Under the pieces are notes generated by a model. That model was not told the origin of the DNA. It did no database searches and was given only the letters and a program-made list of their open reading frames with translations. Shown one piece after another: positions 60,928-64,000 of a DNA stretch of 64,000 nt; positions within the stretch are counted from its first letter, which is position 1, and every line of letters starts with the position of its first letter. The position numbers were made by a program, and so were the translations under genes. The stretch spans positions 310,001 to 374,000 of the forward strand of contig JAITTY010000022.1 in assembly GCA_031286695.1 (NCBI GenBank), written 5' to 3'. This stretch comes from Sphingobacterium sp. (GTDB lineage: Bacteria; Bacteroidota; Bacteroidia; Sphingobacteriales; Sphingobacteriaceae).

Positions 60928-62070
60928 GTGAAGGTCCCAGTGAAAGATAAATCGTATAAGGTACTTTTTTTAGTATTCCATGGTTTTAGTGAATATAATG
61001 GTATTAGTAAAAAAATATGGGGTCAAATTAATGGTTTGAAATCCAATGGCGTCGATGTGCAGCTTTGTTATTACACGGTGGAGAGGAATGGATCACGTGT
61101 ATGGAAGATCGAAGACGAGATTCTTGTGGATTTCGGTAGAGGTCCAATAGCCAAAATACGTAAACGTATAGACTATCGGGCGATTTCAGAATACGTACAT
61201 AAAAATAAGTTCCAACTGATTTATATCCGGTCCGACCATAATGCCAATCCTTTCACATTAAGCATGGTGAAGATGATGCGGCTTTCGGGAGCAAAAGTGT
61301 TAATGGAGATTCCAACTTATCCCTATGATCAGGAGTATGTCACCTTGCGCATGCGCCTCGAATTGGCAATCGATCGTCTTTATCGTAAAAAGCTTGCAAA
61401 GCAATTGGATGCTTTTGTCACTTTTTCTGATGCCCGGACAATTTTTGGGCAGCGAGCCATATGTATCTCCAATGGAATAGACTTCAGCGCCATCCCAGTT
61501 CGTAAACCACAGGAAGGAGCGGAAAAACGCACGATCCATTTGCTGGGCGTTGCGGAGATACATTATTGGCACGGATTTGATCGACTGGTTCGTGGACTTG
61601 GTATTTATAAACAAAGTCATCCTGATTGTCAAATTATTTTTCACTTGGTGGGGAAATTTAGCGGTGAACCTGAACGGACATCTATTTTGGAGCCGATAAC
61701 GCAATTCAATTTACAGCAACATGTAGTCTTACATGGCCCGCTTTGGGGAGAGGAATTGGATGCCATATTTAATCTGGCCGACTTTGCAATCGGTAGTTTA
61801 GGCCGTCATCGCAGTGGTATACAAGTCATAAAAACCTTAAAAAATAGAGAATATGCGGCGCGTGGAATTCCGTTTATCTACTCGGAATCTGATGCTGACT
61901 TTGACGGGCAACCTTATGTGCTTAAAGCGAGTCCTGATGAATCCGCTATTGATATCACTAAAATACTGGAATTTTTAAAGAAGGAAAAATTTTCTCCAGC
62001 CTGTATTCGCAATAGTATTTTGGACTTATCATGGGCCGAACAGATGAATAAAGTTCTGCAAGCAATTTAA
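60928..62070 (+). CDS. GT4-like glycosyltransferase
   Basis: A 380-residue GT-B transferase. N-terminal Rossmann part: YKVLFLVFHGFSEYNGISKK and LIYIRSDHNANPFTLSMVKM. C-terminal part: LGVAEIHYWHGFDRLVRGLG and FAIGSLGRHRSGIQVIKTLK, a variant of the GT4 donor site, with RGIPFIYSESDADFD. The start is GTG (60928), since no ATG is available before residue 33. It opens a second group of transferases after the flippase gap. Confidence 0.8.
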   Translation: MKVPVKDKSYKVLFLVFHGFSEYNGISKKIWGQINGLKSNGVDVQLCYYTVERNGSRVWKIEDEILVDFGRGPIAKIRKRIDYRAISEYVHKNKFQLIYIRSDHNANPFTLSMVKMMRLSGAKVLMEIPTYPYDQEYVTLRMRLELAIDRLYRKKLAKQLDAFVTFSDARTIFGQRAICISNGIDFSAIPVRKPQEGAEKRTIHLLGVAEIHYWHGFDRLVRGLGIYKQSHPDCQIIFHLVGKFSGEPERTSILEPITQFNLQQHVVLHGPLWGEELDAIFNLADFAIGSLGRHRSGIQVIKTLKNREYAARGIPFIYSESDADFDGQPYVLKASPDESAIDITKILEFLKKEKFSPACIRNSILDLSWAEQMNKVLQAI

Positions 62071-62097
62071 TGTTTTAACAAAATAATCGACGCTAGG

Positions 62098-62949
62098 ATG
62101 GCTAAATGGTATTCACAATATGAGAAGGTCTATGACCAAGAAGTGGGTTCTGTAGATAATGATGTTATCGAGAAGATTCGGGCACAGATCCGGCTTTCTT
62201 CAAGTTCTGACCCGATTATAAGTATTGTGGTCATCGCCTATAATGAAGAAAAGAAGCTTTTGGCATGTCTCTGGTCTTTAGCAGAACAGCGTTGTCATTT
62301 GCCCATGGAATTAATTGTCGTTAATAATAATTCGACGGATCAAACGGAATCGCTTTTAAAGCGACTCGGTGCGACTTATCACAATGAACTAAAGCAAGGG
62401 CCTGGCTTTGCTAGACAGTGTGGTCTTGATCAAGCACGGGGTAAATTTATGCTTTGCGTGGATGGAGACACCATGTATCCCCCAGGCTATGCTGAAACGC
62501 ATATGAAAGTATTAGATAGGCCAGGGATATCCGCCACATGTAGTTTGTGGAGTTTCTTGCCCCGAGCTGGGCAGTCCAGAACTTTCCTTTGGTTTTATGA
62601 AGGACTTCGGGATATTTACCTGAACCTGCAATTTATAAAAAGGCCTGAATTGTGCGTGCGGGGGATGGTCTTTTCCTTTAAAACCGAGCTGGGGCGCAAG
62701 GTTAATTTTAGGACAGATATAAAACGTGGCGAAGACGGGTCAATGGCTTTGGGACTTAAGGCCTATGGAAGGATTGAGTTTATTCGAAGTAAAAAGGCGC
62801 GGGCGATGACAGGGCAGAATACAATCGCTGCCGACGGATCTCTTGCAAATAGCTTTTTTGTCAGGTTGCGAAAAGCGATAACATCCATGGGTGGGCTATT
62901 TTCGGGGAAAAAGCATTACCAGGATGAGGAATCGAATAGGATTCAGTAG
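62098..62949 (+). CDS. GT2 glycosyltransferase
   Basis: A 283-residue GT-A transferase: ISIVVIAYNEEKKLLACLWS, LIVVNNNSTDQTESLLKRLG, GPGFARQCGLDQARGKFMLC and VDGDTMYPPGY (DxD), then KRGEDGSMALGLKAYG as the catalytic ED region. It resembles the soluble family-2 enzymes that act on lipid-linked intermediates. It lies 27 bp after the GT4-like gene. Confidence 0.88.
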   Translation: MAKWYSQYEKVYDQEVGSVDNDVIEKIRAQIRLSSSSDPIISIVVIAYNEEKKLLACLWSLAEQRCHLPMELIVVNNNSTDQTESLLKRLGATYHNELKQGPGFARQCGLDQARGKFMLCVDGDTMYPPGYAETHMKVLDRPGISATCSLWSFLPRAGQSRTFLWFYEGLRDIYLNLQFIKRPELCVRGMVFSFKTELGRKVNFRTDIKRGEDGSMALGLKAYGRIEFIRSKKARAMTGQNTIAADGSLANSFFVRLRKAITSMGGLFSGKKHYQDEESNRIQ

Positions 62950-62987
62950 AAATAATTGTCTATTTTTGTCTAAATTCTATCCGGCCT

Positions 62988-64000
62988 ATGCTTCAATTTA
63001 TTTTCTGGACTTGTATATCCTTAGTGCTATATACCTATATCGGTTATGCTATCTTAATTTATGTATTGGCAAGATTATTTCCGTACCCTATTGCTATAAA
63101 GGAGAGGTCTCAAAATAACGACGGGAATGATCTTCCCCCATTGACCCTATTTATTACAGCTTACAATGAGTCAGAAATAATTCCAGAAAAAATGCTGAAC
63201 TGCCTTGAGCTTGATTATCCTAAGGATAAATTAAACATTCTTTGGGTTATAGATGGAAGTACTGATGATAGTTGTGAGCTGTTAACAAAGTATTCTATGG
63301 TTAAGATTGTCAGTTCAGCCCATAGGAAAGGTAAGACTGCCGCTGTGAATCATGGTATGGAATATGTGAAAACTCCAATTGTCGTTTTTAGCGATGCAAA
63401 TTGTTTATTGAATGCCGGGGCGTTGAAGATTATTGCTCGCCAATTTGAAGATCCGACAATTGGCTGCGTCTCGGGTGAAAAAAGAGTGGCTTTTGATGAT
63501 GGTGATACGGTTTCCTCGAAAGGGGAGGGAGCCTATTGGAAATATGAGTCGCTATTAAAAAAATTAGATTACGAATTTTATTCTGCTGTAGGTGCCGCTG
63601 GAGAATTGTTTGCTTTACGTACTGAATTATTTGCACCAATGGAAGAAGATACCCTGTTAGATGATTTTATGCTGTCAATGCGCATTGCGCAAAAAGGATA
63701 TCGAATTGCATATACACCAAATGCTTATGCTGTAGAGTACGGTTCGTTGAATATGGAAGAGGAAGGAAAAAGGAAACGACGTATTGCTGCTGGGGGATGG
63801 CAGTCTATAGGAAGGTTACTGCCGTTACTAAATGGATTTAAATTTGGGAAGTTGAGCTTCCAATATATTTCACATCGTGTGCTGCGTTGGTCTGTTACAC
63901 CTTTTGCGCTTTTTGCACTCTTCCCCTTGGCGGCAATTCTTGGATATCGGTGTTCGTCATCTTTCAATGTGTTTTCTGTCATTTTTGTGTTTCAGTGTGT
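62988..64000 (+). CDS. Membrane GT2 glycosyltransferase (3' truncated by window)
   Basis: The frame opens with ATG at 62988 (MLQFIFWTCISLVLYTYIGY) and stays open to the window edge, giving 337 residues so far. One N-terminal helix (about 4-30) precedes a GT-A domain: LTLFITAYNES, LWVIDGSTDDS, GKTAAVNHGM, VVFSDANC (DxD), then AVGAAGELFALR, LLDDFMLSMRIAQKGYRIAY (catalytic DD) and RRIAAGGWQS, a variant of QxxRW. A C-terminal helix begins near 320. This is a PgaC/BcsA-like membrane transferase, in line with the preceding genes. Confidence 0.85.
   Translation, partial: MLQFIFWTCISLVLYTYIGYAILIYVLARLFPYPIAIKERSQNNDGNDLPPLTLFITAYNESEIIPEKMLNCLELDYPKDKLNILWVIDGSTDDSCELLTKYSMVKIVSSAHRKGKTAAVNHGMEYVKTPIVVFSDANCLLNAGALKIIARQFEDPTIGCVSGEKRVAFDDGDTVSSKGEGAYWKYESLLKKLDYEFYSAVGAAGELFALRTELFAPMEEDTLLDDFMLSMRIAQKGYRIAYTPNAYAVEYGSLNMEEEGKRKRRIAAGGWQSIGRLLPLLNGFKFGKLSFQYISHRVLRWSVTPFALFALFPLAAILGYRCSSSFNVFSVIFVFQC

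Noticed and set aside
1..64000. tRNA, rRNA, known riboswitch
   Set aside because: Nothing that could be supported by eye was found in the noncoding gaps; a covariance-model search would be decisive.

Overview
The window reads as a chromosomal segment of a Bacteroidota bacterium, most likely Sphingobacteriaceae and probably Sphingobacterium. The basis is family content: a SusC/SusD pair, gldL/gldM of the type 9 secretion motor, fimbrillin-like and LruC lipoproteins, DUF6266 and HAEPLYID-type proteins, a Reg_prop/Y_Y_Y hybrid sensor kinase, and TAnnTTTG-type -7 boxes rather than sigma-70 promoters. Genus is inference; no rRNA or tRNA was seen.

Layout. 0-3.8 kb: end of a susC-type transporter gene, its susD partner and a strong terminator. 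3.8-8.6 kb: a small secreted protein, a Crp-like regulator, a possible peptide gene separated by a perfect hairpin from an LPLAT-type acyltransferase gene, then a LytS/LytTR two-component pair and a small HTH protein. 8.6-11.7 kb: a repeat-rich intergenic region followed by a compact block of two DUF6266 genes, a holin-like membrane protein, a CHAP amidase/endopeptidase and a protein with unimolecular-spanin architecture, which together resemble a lysis cassette without phage structural genes. 11.7-14.1 kb: gldL-gldM without gldK or gldN beside them. 14.9-19.6 kb: MscS channel, membrane-anchored EEP hydrolase, acyltransferase-3 and C1 peptidase.

19.6-22.6 kb: a tyrosine recombinase gene next to a 166-bp segment flanked by perfect 19-bp inverted repeats, each itself shaped like a recombinase site. 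This looks like an invertible promoter. On its far side is a short operon: a 48-residue YVAPKIE peptide, a receiver protein and an AraC regulator. 22.6-28.8 kb: XRE regulator, HAEPLYID-type protein, a large hybrid sensor kinase, a 7-TM protein and a LuxR-type response regulator.

29.0-41.7 kb: a probable synthase-dependent exopolysaccharide operon. It holds a pseudo-receiver, an actin-like protein whose phosphate-1 motif sits at the C-terminus (an apparent circular permutation), a membrane-anchored helical-repeat protein, a processive GT2 synthase, a TPR plus outer-membrane barrel exporter, a fused SQD1-like epimerase and class-V aminotransferase, and a DUF4838 lipoprotein. 42.0-48.6 kb: a fimbrillin-like lipoprotein with its own YVAP peptide, an AraC regulator and an LruC lipoprotein. 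48.7-64.0 kb: a Wzx/Wzy-type polysaccharide locus with response regulator, initiating sugar transferase, half-length TolC-like protein, kinase-less PCP, Wzy, acetyltransferase, Wzx and several glycosyltransferases; the last one runs off the window.

The most novel candidates are the invertible promoter with its adjacent recombinase, the permuted actin-like protein inside an exopolysaccharide operon, and the DUF6266/lysis-like block.
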